From: Pedosphaera sp.
Lineage (GTDB): Bacteria > Verrucomicrobiota > Verrucomicrobiia > Limisphaerales > UBA9464
Direction: 5' to 3'
Assembly: GCA_009695405.1 (NCBI GenBank)
Contig: SIAZ01000192.1
Coordinates: forward strand, 1 to 6,906
DNA length: 6,906 bases
Below, piece after piece: positions 6,436 through 6,906 of the stretch (positions within the stretch are counted from its first letter, which is position 1; the number at the start of each line of letters is the position of its first letter). Under the pieces are notes generated by a model. It searched no databases. It saw only the letters and a program-made list of their open reading frames with translations, and was not told the DNA's origin. Position numbers and translations under genes: made by a program.

Positions 6436-6490
6436 AGAGATAGAGATAGAGATGGAGGAGGTCGACCGGTTCTTTAACCCCTCTTTGACA
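6377..6490 (-). pseudogene. Decayed transposase C-terminus (relic)
   Basis: The minus-strand frame reading to a TGA at 6377-6379 contains DLLHLYLYLLVKNKDDQL, which matches THLLQLCVLVKNKDDHL at the end of the neighbouring transposase. Upstream of about 6475 the similarity is lost: the frame no longer shows the GSG-x-VE and GQFW motifs present in the other copy. The relic therefore keeps only about the last 30 codons, with an extra LY pair that coincides with a tandem AGAGAT repeat (6436-6453). The tail after KDDQL is also longer than in the intact copy because of a one-base difference. It cannot make a functional protein. Confidence 0.65.
6436..6453. repeat. Three tandem AGAGAT units in the transposase relic
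   Basis: Three perfect six-base units lie in tandem (6436-6441, 6442-6447, 6448-6453). On the minus strand they encode a repeated Leu-Tyr pair that is absent from the homologous position of the other copy, suggesting expansion by replication slippage after the relic lost function. Confidence 0.7.
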
Positions 6491-6630
6491 GATGCAGTTC
6501 CAACTTGGGTTTATCTCGCCGCTCCTCGGTCGGATCTTCGCAAGTCCTTCGATACGCTGCCCAGGGTTGTTCCCAGTTCGCTTCATTTGAATCCTCTTTC
6601 GGGTTACTTTTTGTCTTCAGCAGTCAGCAT

Positions 6631-6906
6631 CCCGTGCATTCACGAGTTGACGGTAAGAATCAGTTCCAGAGGAGGTGATCGTCCTTGTTTTTGACCAGGA
6701 CGCAGAGTTGAAGGAGATGGGTAAGGCCGGGGCGGGTCCAGAACTGACCACTGCCCTGGAGACGGCGCTGAAACTGTTTGCCCAAGGACTCCACCGCCCC
6801 GCTGCCCATCGGGGCCCCAGCCTTCTCCATTCTGCGGTAATGGAGGTGGTCCTCATGATCTTTGAAGTAGCTGACTTCGCGGGTGATGGCTACTTGATCC
6901 TGGGTG
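6631..6906 (-). mobile_element. End of an insertion sequence (copy B), continuing beyond the window
   Basis: The element carries the transposase tail and ends to the left at about 6631-6633, where similarity with copy A stops. About 27 bases lie between this edge and the transposase stop codon, a normal length for an insertion-sequence end. The outer bases CCGTGC-TTCACG-GTTGA are candidates for the terminal inverted repeat, but the partner end is outside the window. The coding part is GC-rich (79 of 120 bases at 6721-6840) compared with the flanking host DNA, consistent with an acquired element. Confidence 0.65.
6660..6905 (-). CDS. DDE-type transposase, C-terminal 81 residues (5' part outside window)
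   Basis: An open minus-strand frame enters from the right edge and stops at TGA (6660-6662), giving 81 residues. The order YFKDHEDHLHYRRMEKAG, then PMGSGAVES (residues 32-40 of the visible part), then RRLQGSGQFWT and LLQLCVLVKNKDDHLLW is typical of the C-terminal end of DDE transposases. In the ISKra4-like group, GSG-x-VE carries the last catalytic acid (here E39, codon 6789-6791) and a G-Q-F/R-W motif follows. The group assignment is from memory of the motif pattern and is tentative. The N-terminal part, with the first two catalytic aspartates, lies outside the window, so intactness cannot be judged. The visible part has no stops or frameshifts. Confidence 0.75.
   Translation of the reverse strand, partial: TQDQVAITREVSYFKDHEDHLHYRRMEKAGAPMGSGAVESLGKQFQRRLQGSGQFWTRPGLTHLLQLCVLVKNKDDHLLWN

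Noticed and set aside
6474..6617. Minus-strand 47-codon stretch between the two element copies (contains NWEQPWAAYRR)
   Set aside because: It looks protein-like and charged but has no ATG, GTG or usable TTG start and no recognised family; possibly another relic fragment, not callable.
6371..6694. Plus-strand 107-residue open frame across both element ends
   Set aside because: It runs antisense through the transposase relic and both repeat copies; no family resemblance or ribosome binding site.
6617..6856. Minus-strand 79-residue open frame over the transposase
   Set aside because: It overlaps the transposase tail in another frame; the Arg/Ser/Ala-rich peptide is a shadow of that GC-rich coding sequence.
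1..6906. CRISPR array, tRNA or rRNA genes, toxin-antitoxin pair, phage genes
   Set aside because: No regularly spaced repeats, RNA-gene signatures or recognisable defence or phage proteins were seen on either strand.

Overview
The window looks like a bacterial chromosome segment of moderate GC, most likely from the Planctomycetes-Verrucomicrobia-Chlamydiae group and perhaps Verrucomicrobiota. That placement is an inference from gene content: a secreted protein of a function-unknown family I associate with Planctomycetes, Verrucomicrobia and Acidobacteria, a CAAX-protease-related membrane protein, and a pseudouridine synthase fused to an RlmI-like methyltransferase. No rRNA or tRNA gene is visible to fix the taxonomy.

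Layout. Positions 1-99 hold the 3' end of an unidentified gene (32 codons visible). A radC-family gene follows (165-734), with a complete catalytic domain but an apparently damaged or frameshifted N-terminus. A 314-base non-coding gap (735-1048) contains several possible RNA hairpins. Next is an HI0933-family FAD flavoprotein (1049-2233), then a candidate terminator and an AT-rich spacer with a perfect 14-base palindrome. A signal-peptide-bearing protein of unknown function occupies 2510-3769. A hairpin-rich spacer (3770-3948) precedes a CPBP/CAAX-type intramembrane protease (3949-4686). This overlaps by up to 41 bases a 552-codon two-enzyme RNA modification gene (4646-6304): RluA-type pseudouridine synthase plus RlmI-type SAM methyltransferase.

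The right end (about 6368-6906) is mobile-element territory on the minus strand. The C-terminal 81 codons of a DDE-type transposase run off the window edge. A decayed second copy of the same element end lies about 262 bases to the left. The transposase segment is clearly richer in GC than the adjacent host DNA (79 of 120 bases at 6721-6840 against 56 of 120 at 6241-6360, counted by hand), which fits an acquired element.

Functionally this is mostly a string of unrelated housekeeping and conserved genes on the plus strand. The only tight coupling is the protease/RNA-modification overlap. I see no clear defence, biosynthetic or CRISPR system. The most interesting items are the enzyme fusion with its regularly spaced cysteines, the radC N-terminal disruption, the paired insertion-sequence ends and the structured spacers.
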